Assembly (NCBI GenBank): GCA_025667525.1 | Contig: CM046876.1 | Coordinates: forward strand, 28,235,224-28,299,223 | Length of the DNA stretch: 64,000 nucleotides | Origin: Glebionis coronaria | Lineage: Eukaryota > Streptophyta > Magnoliopsida > Asterales > Asteraceae | Direction of reading: 5' to 3' | Shown here: positions 22,475-32,497 of the stretch, in pieces | Position numbering within the stretch: position 1 is the first letter of the stretch | Layout: each line of letters opens with the position of its first letter | The notes under the pieces: model-generated | What the model was told of the DNA's origin: nothing | The model's input: only the letters and a program-made list of their open reading frames with translations | The model's database searches: none | Program-made: the position numbers and the translations under genes

Positions 22475-22759
22475 CCGAGACCATGGGGTCTCGGCTTCCC
22501 TCGAACCACCAGCAAACATCACAACGCAAGGCTGTAGCCTTGCCCCTGTCAGCCCAAAGCAGCCTACGGCTGTAGCCGTTGCCACTGTTGTGCCAAAAAT
22601 ACCCACTGAGAGCCTTAATGCTCTCGGTTCCTACTGTTTTAAGCAAACAGCCCCCGTTGGGGTGTTTGGGTGCTGCGGCTGGCAAAACAAAACAGCCACC
22701 GTCCCATGAAGGGTGCGGCTGGCCGAGAACCAACACCACTGAGACCTTCATGGTGTCGG
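22475..22759. promoter_or_regulatory. GC-rich core with three CCGAG..CTCGG hairpins in the GypA 3' LTR
   Basis: Inverted repeats at 22475-22494 (CCGAGACC, loop ATGG, GGTCTCGG), 22606-22627 and 22739-22759, inside an otherwise AT-rich LTR. The 5' LTR has the same three at 57487-57506, 57618-57639 (perfect 22-bp palindrome) and 57751-57771. Confidence 0.75.
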
Positions 22760-23141
22760 TTCCCGTGACAAACCAAACCCAAAACCCTCGATTTACATGT
22801 TTATATAAATCAAACACATGTTCTTATTATTTATTTTAAATAGATTCATGAATTAATAATACTAAAAGAAAAGGATTAAGGTTTAGTGATACCGTATGCG
22901 TATAATAACTAGGAATTAAGAACACGAACCAAACCCGTAACCAAATCAAAGATCAAAACAACTTTTCCCTTCTTTTTGCTTGTGTGTAACCGGCGGCCAA
23001 GAAAGGACAATAGGGTAGGGTTTTATTTTATTTTGTAAAAAGTGAATAATAAATTCCCTGGAGATGTTTTATTTACTAGATAAAGCTTAATGGGCCGGGC
23101 CATGGGCCCCCTTGTTTCTTTTACACGCCGGACATACACAC

Positions 23142-23144
<3 letters not shown>

Positions 23145-23184
<40 letters not shown>
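23145..23184. repeat. (TA)20 microsatellite
   Basis: Uninterrupted TA run, longer than the run at the same place in the other LTR copy (about 58158-58174), so it has changed in length since insertion. Confidence 0.95.
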
Positions 23185-23187
<3 letters not shown>

Positions 23188-23448
23188 CGTTTTTTGTGTT
23201 TTAAATAATTATCGTATGTGTTCGTGTTTTAAACTCGTGTTTTAAATCTTTGTCGTGTTTTAAGTATTGTACGTTAATACTTATCGTGTATTAATTTACA
23301 TACGTAATACTTGTAGTAATTAATTAATATACGTAATACTTACATTAAATGTTCATGATACGTGTCATATATTAATTAATTGTAAAGTTTTAATTTATCC
23401 ATGTGTTCATGCATTTAATGTTATTATGTATTTTATGCGGGTTTTACA

Positions 23449-23460
23449 ACTCTTCCCCTC
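23449..23460 (-). other. GypA polypurine tract
   Basis: Plus strand ACTCTTCCCCTC, a purine tract on the sense strand directly next to the 3' LTR. GypB has the matching tract at 27152-27164. Confidence 0.85.
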
Positions 23461-23521
23461 TAAAAAGAATAATTCGTCCTCAAATTAGAGATACGATAAG
23501 TTGAAAAAGGAAATACCCGAA

Positions 23522-24131
23522 TCATAGCTGAAAATGAGGGTAAGAAGTCCGGATAGACTCCTCCATTTCCCAAGTGGCTTCCCGCTCGGGATGGCCCCTC
23601 CAGAGGATCTTGACAAATGGAATCGTCTTTCTCCTCATAATGCGATCCTGACAATCGAGAACTGCTTTGGGTTCCTCAACATAGGATAGATCCTCCCGAA
23701 TATGATCGAGTGGATACGAGACAATGTGAAGAGGATGATAATTGTAACATCTGAGTAAGGACACATGGAACACATTGTGTACATGAGATAGTTGGGGTAA
23801 CGCTAGACGATACGATACCTCACCGACACATTCGAGAATTTTAAATGGTCCGATGAAACGAGGACTGAGCTTGCCCTTAAGACCAAAACGCTTGACTCCA
23901 CGTGCTGGTGATCCCTTCAGGAACACACGATCACCAGGTTGAAATTCTAAGGCTCTATGATGTTTGTCAGCATAGCTCTTCTGACGAGCACGAGCTTCCT
24001 GCAACTTCGCCTTAGCAATGACGACCTTCTCATTGGTCACCTCTATCATCTCTGGACCCTCAATGGTTCGTTCACCAACCTAATCCCAACAGATTGGAGC
24101 ACGATACTTCCTGCCATATAGCATCTCAAAA
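23522..24131 (-). pseudogene. pol: GypA integrase C-terminus with chromodomain
   Basis: 175-codon ORF 23522-24049 plus leading sequence to the GypB insertion. It carries the chromovirus C-terminal block (GPFKILECVGEVSYRLALP, LSHVHNVFHVSLLR) and a chromodomain-like segment (VLDCQDRIMRRKTIPFVKIL through REATWEMEESI). Chromodomains of this type are thought to steer insertion to heterochromatin. A stop near 24079 separates it from the YGRK segment, which continues at 35523 beyond the GypB insertion. Confidence 0.85.
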
Positions 24132-25360
24132 TGTAACACCCCATTTTGGAAATGGAATATTACGCATAATCATGGCGTGTCATCAAAGCATACAAGGATA
24201 AATGTCTAAGCATTATTCAACCATAAAAGGGAAATACCGGAATCAAACATCGGTAACCCCAAAGTAAAGCTCATCACACACAAACATAAATACTGAAAAA
24301 GGAAAGGACGAAACAATGTCCATAGCAACTGTATCAAAGTAAAGGAAATGCATAAAGTAAAGAAAGGCAGTAAAGCTTCCAATCCATATGCACGTACGTT
24401 TGAGATCTACGAGCGTCCCTGAGTACCTGCCGTTTTGGAAACATGAAAAGGAAAACGGCTGAGCAAGACGCTCAGTGCACGGATGTACAATATAGCATGA
24501 AATAGGATAAACATGTAACATATAACAGCGGAAGACTAAGTTCTGAGTAAACTGGTTAAGTATTAAGAAAACTGGTTTTATAGTTTGAAAAGCCTTATGT
24601 TTATCTTGTGAAAACTGTTTTAACATAAATATACCATAGCCCATATAGGTCATGAAAAGGTCACGTGCATGAATACTTGGAGGGGTGACCTCATCATGCT
24701 GATTAGAGGGGATGCCTCAAATCAATATACTGGTTTGGGTAGGAGGGATCAACTCCTTGTGAAGGGTGCAAGGCACACACCACATTCACCATGATAAACT
24801 GAATAAAACATGTAACTAGGATGCACCCATGCGCCCCACATGAAATAATATGGCCAAAACTGAAAAGGGACGCCACGAGCAATCACTCCGTCGTGGGGAA
24901 GTCATAACATTGGTGCCTCCAATGTTATGGTTATGGTACCTCCATAACTAGGTGAAACTGGTCATGCTTGTATATGGCTATAGATTATGCTAATTAAACA
25001 TAAGCAGTTCAAAACAATAAAACAAATGCTGGGGAAAACAGTTGGCTGCATACGGGGAAATCCTAATAAGGAAAGAATGTCCATACTGAAAGGACGGGAA
25101 TCCGTACCTCAAGTCCAGTGAATGAACGGAAGAAAGACTCCTACTTCTGGATCACTAACGCTACATGAATACACACGTGTATAAGTATCGATTCACTGAT
25201 TACGTACTGGGTTTTATGTCTCATTTTAACTGACTTGGTATGTTTTAGGTCATGGTTTACTGTTTAGAGCCTTAAACTGTGTTTATCTTGTATTCTGATT
25301 AATCCGTTTAAGTATTACTGGTATTTCATGTATTATTATACTTACTGTGTAATAATAAGT

Positions 25361-25530
25361 AACTTTCCAAAAATAGCAGGTTTCCAAAAATAGAAAGTTT
25401 CCAAAAATAGAAAGTTTCCAAAAATAGAAAGTTACCAAAAATAGAAAGTTTCCAAAAATAGAAAGTTTCCAAAAATAGAAAGTTTCCAAAAATAGAAAGT
25501 TTCCAAAAATAGAAAGTTTCCTAAAATAGA
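25361..25530. repeat. 17-bp minisatellite GAAAGTTTCCAAAAATA in the GypB LTR
   Basis: About ten near-identical 17-bp units followed by diverged AGTTTCCATAWATAG units to about 25740. The other LTR has the same array at 33727-33896. GypA carries diverged versions in both of its LTRs, so the array predates the split of the two families. Confidence 0.92.
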
Positions 25531-26206
25531 ATTTACTGCTTAAAATAGATTAGTTTCTAAAAATAGAAAGTTTCCAAAAATAGATCAGCTACCTTAATTA
25601 AATAAGTTTCCATATATAGAAGGTTTCCATAATTAGATTAGCTGCCTGAAATAGATAGATTTCCATATATAGAAGGTTTCCATAATTAGATTAGTTGCCT
25701 TATTTAATTAAGGTTCTATAAATAGAAGTTTCCATATTTAGAATTAAGCTGGTTACATAAGCTAACATATAAGTCTAAGTGTTTATAAGCTTGTTTCTTA
25801 AGTCATATGATATAGTATATAGTTTAATTATTATTTCATGTATTTTAATTAAACTATAGGTTAAGCATTTTAATTAAAATATAACATGTTTTAATTAAAA
25901 TGAAATGAAATACTTAGGTTAAAATAGTATTATTATTATTAATAATATAACCTAAGTCATGTCTAAATTAATTAATTATAGGCATGTTTTAAATAATTAA
26001 TTAATTATAACTTATAACATAAAATACTTAGGTTAAATTAATATCATGCTAAATTAATAATTAGAATAACCTAAGTCATGGTTTAATTAATATCTCATGT
26101 TATTAATTAATTTATATCCTAAGTTCATGATTCATAACAATTAACATGTAACATAGATCATGATTTAACCAACGAACCATGAATCGGGCATGAACTCGAC
26201 ACCGTA

Positions 26207-26288
26207 CCCCGAGCCAAACTCGGGGCACGTGTGCCCCCTTGCTTCCGTGGGTCCCACATGAGCCAACCAAGACCTAAAATGGTCTTGG
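26207..26288. promoter_or_regulatory. Hairpin core with G-box in the GypB LTR
   Basis: Stem-loops at 26207-26225 (CCCCGAG, loop CCAAA, CTCGGGG), 26222-26237 (GGGGCAC/GTGCCCC, containing CACGTG, a plant G-box) and 26267-26288 (CCAAGACC/GGTCTTGG). The same sequence is in the other LTR about 8366 bp further right. Confidence 0.7.
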
Positions 26289-27151
26289 TGGTGGCGGCAA
26301 TAAGCAAACCAAACCCCCCTCGGGTTTGTTTTGCTAGGCGGCTAAAAACAAACACCCCTTTTAAATCATTCTTTGATTTTAATTAATACCAAAACATGTT
26401 AGATCAATGTTTAATTATCATGTTTAAATAAGAAAAACAATAACATATTCATGAACATAAACAAAGATTCAAAAGAATTAAAAAGAAGGGTTTAAAAAGG
26501 TATACCACTATGTAGCTTGGAAAAGGATGAACAAACACTGATTATAGCAATAGTTTTTAAGATCAAAATCAACCAATCACCCTCCTATGGTGATGTTAAG
26601 GTGGCGGCACAAAGAGAGAACAAAGAGGAGGAGAGAAAACTCTTTTAGGGTTTTTGTGTTTATTTCTTGAAAGTGAAAAATGAAAACTAGTTTTACTCTT
26701 TACCCCCCTTTACTTGTAAAAGTCCATGGGCTAAGCCCACCTTGGTATATGTGCCGTGGGTATGGGGGCCCCACATGGGGTACCCGTACCTTTCTCGTGT
26801 CCCGATGTTTCGTGTTCGTTCGTGGTTAAACAAGCTCGTGTTTAAAGTGTTTCTGTTTATTTTATCATGTCGTTTATCGTAATCTTAACGCGCGTAACTA
26901 TATTATATGTATTTACGTAATTATTCTAGTTCGTATTTCAAATGGTGATCATGATTTAGTTATGTTCACGTGACATATTTATTAACTGTTTATCATGAGT
27001 TCGTACGTAATCGATACTTGTCATGTCATACACGTATGCACTTGCTTGATTATTAGCACATGAATGTGATCAATACTAAATGAGGTAAGTTTTAATCTAG
27101 GACGTACGATCTTAAGGGCACTATTCACGGTAAAAGCATGCGGGTTTTACA

Positions 27152-27164
27152 ATTCTTCCCCCCT
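27152..27164 (-). other. GypB polypurine tract
   Basis: ATTCTTCCCCCCT on the plus strand, purine-only on most of the sense strand, immediately inside the 3' LTR. Confidence 0.88.
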
Positions 27165-27228
27165 AAAAAGAATAATTCGTCCCCGAATTATAGATAAAGT
27201 AAGCTGGAAAGAAGTAACATACCCGAAC

Positions 27229-27957
27229 TCAAAATATGAAGTGAGGGTAAGAAGCCCAGATAGACTCCTCTGTTTCCCAAGTGGCTTCCCGCTCGGTATG
27301 GTCCCTCCAAAGGATTTTGACGAAAGGAATCGTCTTCCTTCTCATGACTCGTTCTTGCCTGTCGAGTACTCGTTCGGGTTCTTCTATAAAAGTGAGATCC
27401 TCACGTATCTGTTCCAGTGGATACTGAACCATGTGAAGGGGATGATAATTGTACCCTCTGAGTAAGGACACATGGAACACGTTATGCACGTGCGAAAGCT
27501 GAGGAGGTAACGCCAATCGGTAAGATACTTCACCGATTCGTTCAATGATATCAAAAGGTCCGATGAAACGAGGACTGAGTTTTCCTTTGATCCCGAACCG
27601 TTTAACACCACGTGCCGGCGAAACCTTGAGGAAGACGTGATCTCCCACATTAAAATGTATGTCCCTACGATGCTTATCGGCGTAACTCTTCTGACGTGAC
27701 CGTGCTTCTTGCAACTTCTGTTTAGCTACCTCAATATTCTCACTGGTCATTTCTATAATCTCTGGTCCTTCGAGTCTTCGCTCTCCCACTTGATCCCAGC
27801 AAGTTGGAGCGCGACACTTTCTGCCATACAACATTTCGAAAGGAGCACATTTGATACTTGCGTGCCAGCTGTTGTTGTATGTAAACTCGACCAAACAGAT
27901 GTAATCGTCCCAATCACCTGTCCATTCCAACGCACACGACCTTAACATATCTTCCAA
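27229..27957 (-). CDS. pol: GypB integrase C-terminal half with chromodomain
   Basis: 242 codons. Starts in the integrase core (WDDYICLVEFTYNNSWH, then MLYGRKCRAP), continues through the KLSPRFIGPF block and VSYRLALPPQLSHVHNVFHVS, and ends in a chromodomain-like region (VLDRQERVMRRKTIPFVKIL to EREATWETEESIW). It ends at a natural stop 65 bp from the PPT, as expected for the polyprotein C-terminus. The integrase third acidic residue (in the TDGQSERTIQTLED block) is encoded just upstream, near 27965-28000, in this same frame and outside this ORF. Confidence 0.92.
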   Translation of the reverse strand: MEDMLRSCALEWTGDWDDYICLVEFTYNNSWHASIKCAPFEMLYGRKCRAPTCWDQVGERRLEGPEIIEMTSENIEVAKQKLQEARSRQKSYADKHRRDIHFNVGDHVFLKVSPARGVKRFGIKGKLSPRFIGPFDIIERIGEVSYRLALPPQLSHVHNVFHVSLLRGYNYHPLHMVQYPLEQIREDLTFIEEPERVLDRQERVMRRKTIPFVKILWRDHTEREATWETEESIWASYPHFIF

Positions 27958-28015
27958 TGTCTGAATTGTTCGCTCCGATTGTCCGTCCGTTTGAGGATGG
28001 AAGGCTGTACTCAGT

Positions 28016-28702
28016 TTAAATTGTGTACCCCAATCTTTTTTGCAGACCTTTCCAGAATCGCGACGTGAAACGAGGATCTCTGTCTGAGACGATGCTGGAG
28101 GGAGTGCCGTGAAGTCTCATGATCTCCCTTCTGTAAGTATCTGCGAGTTTACTTACCGGATCTTCCTTGCGTATCGGTAAGAAATGAGCTGATTTGGTGA
28201 GTCGATCAACAATGACCCAAATAGCATCGTGCTTCTTCTTGGTAGGCGGAAGACCGGTAACAAAATCCATGGTGATTTTGTCCCACTTCCACTCTGGAAT
28301 ATCCAACGGTTGAAGGAGACCGCCAGATCGCTGATGTTCAATCTTAACCTGCTGGCAGGTAAAACATTTGGAGACATAAGTGGCTACATCCTGTTTCATA
28401 CCACTCCACCAAAAGTGATGTCTGATGTCGTGGTACATTTTTGTCGACCCAGGATGTATAGAAAATGGGGAGCTGTGAGCTTCAGCTAACAATGCTTCCC
28501 GGAGTTCTTGGTTGTCAGGAACACAAAGTCTCGTGCCCTGCCAAACGATACCGTCTGCTTCCATTCTGAATTCTGTCTGCTTCTCCAAATTCTGAATTAT
28601 CGCCCAAATCTCTCCATCATCCTTCTGCAATTCCTTGATCCTAGTCAGTAACTCAGGTTCTACTCTAAGATTCGCCCAGTATCCGTGCTGCCCACGTACC
28701 AT
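28016..28702 (-). CDS. pol: GypB integrase N-terminal half
   Basis: 228 codons. HHCC zinc-binding region ([19 protein letters not shown], then CFTCQQVK), then two of the three catalytic acidic residues ([10 protein letters not shown] and VSDRDPRF). It overlaps the RT/RNase H ORF by 43 bp in a different frame, and ends after LQKRLGYTI, where a run of six A on the sense strand near 28040 marks a one-base shift into the next ORF. Both shifts look like recent indels or sequencing errors. Confidence 0.9.
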   Translation of the reverse strand: MVRGQHGYWANLRVEPELLTRIKELQKDDGEIWAIIQNLEKQTEFRMEADGIVWQGTRLCVPDNQELREALLAEAHSSPFSIHPGSTKMYHDIRHHFWWSGMKQDVATYVSKCFTCQQVKIEHQRSGGLLQPLDIPEWKWDKITMDFVTGLPPTKKKHDAIWVIVDRLTKSAHFLPIRKEDPVSKLADTYRREIMRLHGTPSSIVSDRDPRFTSRFWKGLQKRLGYTI

Positions 28703-30870
28703 GATTCGATGTCTAGCCGCTCCAAGTCTCTTATGTTTTGTTCCTTGGTCTCAATGCCGATGATCATTCCGGACTTTTTGCTGAGTGCATCTGCTACTAC
28801 ATTAGCTTTCCCGGGATGATATTGTAGGTTAATATCGTAATCCTTCAACAGTTCCAACCATCTCCTTTGTCTCATGTTCAATTCTCGCTGTGTGAAGATA
28901 TACTTCAAGCTCTTGTGATCCGTGAAAATGTCGCATGATTCTCCGTATAAGTAATGCCTCCATATCTTCAATGCGAACACCACTGCAGCAAGTTCCAAGT
29001 CATGCGTAGGGTAGTTTTCTTCATAGGGCTTAAGCTGTCGTGAAGCATACGCGATCACTTTCCCATGTTGCATGAGAACACAGCCCAGTCCCTTCCCCGA
29101 TGCATCGCTATAGATCTGAAATCCACCTGTACCAGATGGGAGAGTAAGAATAGGTGCAGATACTAACTTCTGCTTTAGGTCTTCGAAGCTCTTCTCTCGA
29201 TCTTCCGTCCAGACGAATTTCTCTCCTTTTCGCATCAGTTTGGTGAGAGGCAATGCCAGGCGGGAAAAGTTCTCCACGAATCTGCGATAATATCCAGCTA
29301 AGCCTAAGAAACTGCGGACTTCTGTCGCTGACGTTGGTCTTGGCCATTTAGTGATAGCCTCAACCTTCGCTGGGTCCATAGTGATCCCTTCTGCTGATAC
29401 AATGTGACCTAAGAATGCCACCTTGTTTAACCAGAACTCACACTTGGAGAATTTCGCATACAGCTGCTTCTGGCGAAGAATCTGTAGTACCGTACGGAGA
29501 TGGTCTTCGTGTTCCTCCGTGGACTTTGAGAAAATCAGGATGTCATCGATGAATACAATGACAAATTTATCAAGGAATTCATGGAAGATTCTGTTCATCA
29601 GATCCATGAATACTGCTGGAGCGTTAGTCAGGCCGAATGGCATGACCACAAACTCATAATGGCCATAGCGGGTACGAAAAGCAGTCTTAGCAATGTCCTG
29701 CTCTTTAACCCTCAGCTGATGGTAGCCTGACCTTAGATCGATCTTTGAGAAGTGTTTGGCTCCTTGAAGTTGGTCAAATAGATCGTCTATACGTGGCAGT
29801 GGATATCTATTGCGGATGGTAATCTTATTAAGTTCACGGTAGTCAATGCAAAGTCGCATGCTGCCGTCCTTCTTCTTAACGAACAAGACCGGTGCGCCCC
29901 ATGGGGATGCGCTTGGTCTAATGAACCCTCGTTCAAGAAGTTCCTGCAGTTGGTCCTTCAGTTCTTTTAGCTCTATGGGAGCCATACGATACGGAGCCTT
30001 AGAGATTGGCTCAGCTCCTGGAACAAGGTCAATGTTGAACTCCACTTCTCTTGCAGGTGGTATGCCTGGAAGTTCATCTGGGAAGACGTCTTGAAATTCT
30101 GAAACTACTGGTTGATCCTGAATCGATGGGGATTCAGCATCCATGTCGTGAACCGTAGCTAGATAACCTTCGCAGCCATGTGACAGTAATGCACGTGCTT
30201 GCAAGGTAGATATCACTTGTACAGACCGTCCGGGTATGAACCCGTTATGAATGTACTCAGGTGCATTAATGTCGCCGAAGATCACCCGATATGAGTGGCA
30301 GTCTATGGTAGCATGGTGCTTGGATAGCCAGTCCATGCCGAGAATCATATCGAACTCAATCATGTCTAGGGGAAGTGCATCTACTGCACGAACTTTATCG
30401 TCAAACTCTAGAGGAAGACTCTTGTATACCTGAGTTATTAATACAGAGTCCCTCAAGGGCGTGGAAATGGTAAGCCTATTTTCTAATGGCAAGGGAAGTG
30501 TCCTGATGATCTTAGCATAAGTAGTGGAAATAACTGAATGAGTGGCACCCGTGTCGAAAAGAACACATGCAGCCTGGCCGTACATATACAAAATTCCAGT
30601 AATGGTACCTGTAGATTTGTTTGCGTGATCGCGCGATGTCGTGTAGACACGCCCAGTGGTAGGAGGCGGTTTAGTATCAGCATGACCCGAAGTACCCTCC
30701 ATTTCACCCTTACGGCAATCTCTCATACGATGGCCAGGGAGGCCGCACTTGTAGCACGCGTCGGAATCACGACGACATGGGTCAGGGTGTCTGCGATGGC
30801 AAGTACTGCAAAGAGGGTGAGTGAATCCTCCAGCAGGAGTCCTTGCTTGCTGAGGGCCTGTTGATGACAA
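28660..30870 (-). CDS. pol: GypB Gag zinc knuckle, protease, reverse transcriptase and RNase H
   Basis: 736 codons. CCHC knuckle C39-C52 ([14 protein letters not shown]), aspartic protease DTGA at 106-109, RT with [12 protein letters not shown] near 267-278, [15 protein letters not shown] near 322-336 and active-site FIDD at 440-443, RNase H with acidic residues about D589, E626 and D651. The first in-frame Met is not the real start: the text before residue 5 is intron 3, and the true N-terminus is the gag ORF upstream. The last ~16 residues are past a frame break. Fits the Tekay/Del chromovirus lineage by its RT and chromodomain. Confidence 0.92.
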   Translation of the reverse strand: MSSTGPQQARTPAGGFTHPLCSTCHRRHPDPCRRDSDACYKCGLPGHRMRDCRKGEMEGTSGHADTKPPPTTGRVYTTSRDHANKSTGTITGILYMYGQAACVLFDTGATHSVISTTYAKIIRTLPLPLENRLTISTPLRDSVLITQVYKSLPLEFDDKVRAVDALPLDMIEFDMILGMDWLSKHHATIDCHSYRVIFGDINAPEYIHNGFIPGRSVQVISTLQARALLSHGCEGYLATVHDMDAESPSIQDQPVVSEFQDVFPDELPGIPPAREVEFNIDLVPGAEPISKAPYRMAPIELKELKDQLQELLERGFIRPSASPWGAPVLFVKKKDGSMRLCIDYRELNKITIRNRYPLPRIDDLFDQLQGAKHFSKIDLRSGYHQLRVKEQDIAKTAFRTRYGHYEFVVMPFGLTNAPAVFMDLMNRIFHEFLDKFVIVFIDDILIFSKSTEEHEDHLRTVLQILRQKQLYAKFSKCEFWLNKVAFLGHIVSAEGITMDPAKVEAITKWPRPTSATEVRSFLGLAGYYRRFVENFSRLALPLTKLMRKGEKFVWTEDREKSFEDLKQKLVSAPILTLPSGTGGFQIYSDASGKGLGCVLMQHGKVIAYASRQLKPYEENYPTHDLELAAVVFALKIWRHYLYGESCDIFTDHKSLKYIFTQRELNMRQRRWLELLKDYDINLQYHPGKANVVADALSKKSGMIIGIETKEQNIRDLERLDIESWYVGSTDTGRILE

Positions 30871-30930
30871 AACGTGTTAAGAATAACGTATATGCACGAG
30901 TATAGGACATAAGCGTCATAAGATGTTTAC
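30858..30930 (-). other. Intron-like segment 3 in GypB gag (73 bp)
   Basis: On the minus strand begins GTAAACATC after ...ACACTG and ends CATCAACAG before GCCCTCAG. Removal joins phase-1 exon ends and keeps the frame into the CCHC knuckle. At the same place in GypA the donor is GC and the acceptor AG is lost. Confidence 0.8.
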
Positions 30931-30995
30931 CAGTGTTAGCTGAACGGTTAGGCTGAGAACCCCTGTGGTTCTGGTCCTTCCCGTTACCGTGGTTC

Positions 30996-31069
30996 CTGGT
31001 AGAGGTTAATATAGTGTCAGCATGAGAGATATAACATGAAATCATAATAAGATGCGTAAATAGTAGGAC
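30996..31069 (-). other. Intron-like segment 2 in GypB gag (74 bp)
   Basis: Minus strand begins GTCCTACT after AACAACAGCAG and ends CCTCTACCAG before GAACCACGG. Removal keeps the frame (phase 2). The donor is weaker than those of segments 1 and 3. Stops lie inside in the gag frame. Confidence 0.75.
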
Positions 31070-31219
31070 CTGCTGTTGTTGGAGTGTCCCGCATTATTAC
31101 GGTAATTATCATTACCGTTACGCCTTTCCACAACAGAACGGTCGTTATTGTGACCGTTTCCTTTGGGCTGATGAGGCTGCTGCTGGGTAGCCGGCTGAGA
31201 CCGGTCCCCAGTTTTCTGC

Positions 31220-31304
31220 CTGGAAGATACAGTTTAAGAGATGATTACAGAACATATAATGATAGGATGCGGTCTGGTTAACGCTAGAACACGAAATGTT
31301 TTAC
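31220..31304 (-). other. Intron-like segment 1 in GypB gag (85 bp)
   Basis: Minus strand begins GTAAAACATT after GACAAGAG and ends ATCTTCCAG before GCAGAAAAC. Removal keeps the frame (phase 2). GypA has an 85-bp segment at the same place (54340-54424) with GT and AG ends, although the sequence inside differs. Confidence 0.85.
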
Positions 31305-32059
31305 CTCTTGTCGGGTCTTTCAGCTTCCCCGAACTCATCACGTTCCTGCAACATCTCAAGCTTCCTTGCTGCGTCGGCCACTTGTGCTACTGTATTGAAC
31401 GTAGCACATACCAGATTGTTCGCGACCGAGGTGCGAAGTGCCCACCTAAAGTGGTGTGCCTGCTCCTCAGGAGTACCAGCTGCTGCTCCTAGAAAACCAG
31501 CTAGGCGAAGAAAGCGTTGCATGAATTCGTTGCTATTCTCGCCCGCTCTCTGACGTATCCCATGGTATTCACGCTTGAGTTTGTCCTGCTCTGCCTTAGG
31601 AAAGAACTGCTCCATCACTCTCTCCTTGAATTGGGCCCATGTCAAACCAGCGACCCATTCATCACCTCCTTCTGACTGCGTCAAAGCTAGCCACCAGTTG
31701 AGTACATCGCCTTCAAACCGGTAGCATGCCAATCTCGCCTTGAAGGCGGGGTCACATCCCATAGCATTGAATATTTTCTCAATGTGAGTCAACCAGCTTT
31801 CAGCATCGCTAGGGCTATCAATCTTTTCAAAAGCTCTAGGACGGAGCTTGTTAAATCTTTCCAACCATACTGCTAGTGTCACTGGGGGAAGAGGAGGAGG
31901 AGGTGCCTGATTCTGCTGCTGCTGATTGTTGGCAGCTTGGACTTCAGCACGAATGTCGTTCCTCAGTTGAGGAAGTAAGGCTTGCATGGCAGCCTGAATC
32001 GCAGCATTGAGCTGCTCTTGCTCGCGTGTGAGAACCATCTGACAGTATAACATAAACAT
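31301..32059 (-). CDS. gag: GypB Gag, first exon
   Basis: 252 codons before the stop inside intron 1. N-terminal Q-rich region and PPPPLPPVTL, then the retrotransposon Gag domain (WLERFNKLRPRAFE, AESWLTHIEKIFNAMGC, ARLACYRFEGDVLNWW, EFMQRFLRLAGF). The coding part of the exon is 31305-32059. If introns 1-3 are removed, two short basic, N/Q-rich exons (30931-30995 and 31070-31219) link it to the zinc knuckle and the rest of pol. Unspliced RNA would give a Gag without a knuckle. Confidence 0.88.
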   Translation of the reverse strand: MFMLYCQMVLTREQEQLNAAIQAAMQALLPQLRNDIRAEVQAANNQQQQNQAPPPPLPPVTLAVWLERFNKLRPRAFEKIDSPSDAESWLTHIEKIFNAMGCDPAFKARLACYRFEGDVLNWWLALTQSEGGDEWVAGLTWAQFKERVMEQFFPKAEQDKLKREYHGIRQRAGENSNEFMQRFLRLAGFLGAAAGTPEEQAHHFRWALRTSVANNLVCATFNTVAQVADAARKLEMLQERDEFGEAERPDKR

Positions 32060-32480
32060 ATGATTAACAGTTCAAACATAAAATATAACTTATATATATA
32101 CATAAAAAAAAATTTTATGCTAAAAAAATTTCACGAGAAAAATTTTATGCAAGAAAATCTTTGTATGAATGCATGATGCAGTTTTATGAAAACTTTTGAT
32201 GCTCGAGAGTGAACGCCTCTGGTCGGTTCACTCAAAACAAAAGACATATCGAGGGGACGCCTATGGGTCGGTCCCAAATTTAAAAGTTTCGATAAAACAC
32301 ATGCGACTAAATAGGGCCAGTCCTGTACCAACCATTACTTAGTCAAAAACCCTGTAACAATGACATGTATATGTATGCTTAAAATGATGAATGCATGAAA
32401 ACAACTGTCAGTTCTAGGAAGACCGTAGTGACTACCCACTAATCACAGGTCATATTTGAGAGCCTACAGGTCGAAACCTT
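32060..32480 (-). other. GypB 5' leader
   Basis: Untranslated DNA between the gag ATG and the primer site. Segments near 32220-32460 (such as the ACTACCCACTA.TCACA motif) also appear in GypA at 55260-55450, so the leader is conserved between the two families. Packaging or dimer signals could lie here; nothing specific is visible. Confidence 0.55.
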
Positions 32481-32493
32481 GGCTCTGATACCA
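32481..32493 (-). other. GypB primer binding site (tRNA-Met type)
   Basis: Minus strand TGGTATCAGAGCC, four bases inside the LTR. Confidence 0.93.
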
Positions 32494-32497
32494 TAAT

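Larger units (their letters stand above)
20672..23448 (-). repeat. GypA 3' LTR, truncated by Cop2
   Basis: Matches 55708-58438 over its whole length and ends GCGGGTTTTACA before the PPT. It contains a diverged array of AAGTTTCCAWAAATAG units (about 21700-21900), a very AT-rich stretch (21900-22430), a GC-rich hairpin core (22440-22800) and a (TA)n run (23145-23184). Plus-strand ORFs of about 90 codons in the GC-rich core exist in both LTR copies but have no features of a gene. Confidence 0.9.
24132..27151 (-). repeat. GypB 3' LTR
   Basis: 3020 bp, TGTAACACCCC...GCGGGTTTTACA. Contains the 17-bp minisatellite (25361-25530), AT-rich DNA (25740-26150) and the hairpin core (26207-26288). No convincing gene; the short ORFs present are duplicated unchanged in the other LTR only because the LTRs are young. 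Confidence 0.95.

Noticed and set aside
22434..22839. ORFs of 86-115 codons on both strands in the GypA LTR, repeated at 57444-57829
   Set aside because: They lie in the GC-rich hairpin core where stop codons are rare. Sequence differs between the two copies without codon-level pattern, and overlapping ORFs on both strands point to base composition.
24243..24653. 136-codon ORF in GypB LTR, repeated at 32609-33019
   Set aside because: Near-identical in both LTRs only because the LTRs are young; no domain, and untranslated LTR DNA is the simpler reading.
25283..25489. ORF with repeated FYFWKLSIFGNF, also at 33649-33855
   Set aside because: Translation of the 17-bp minisatellite.
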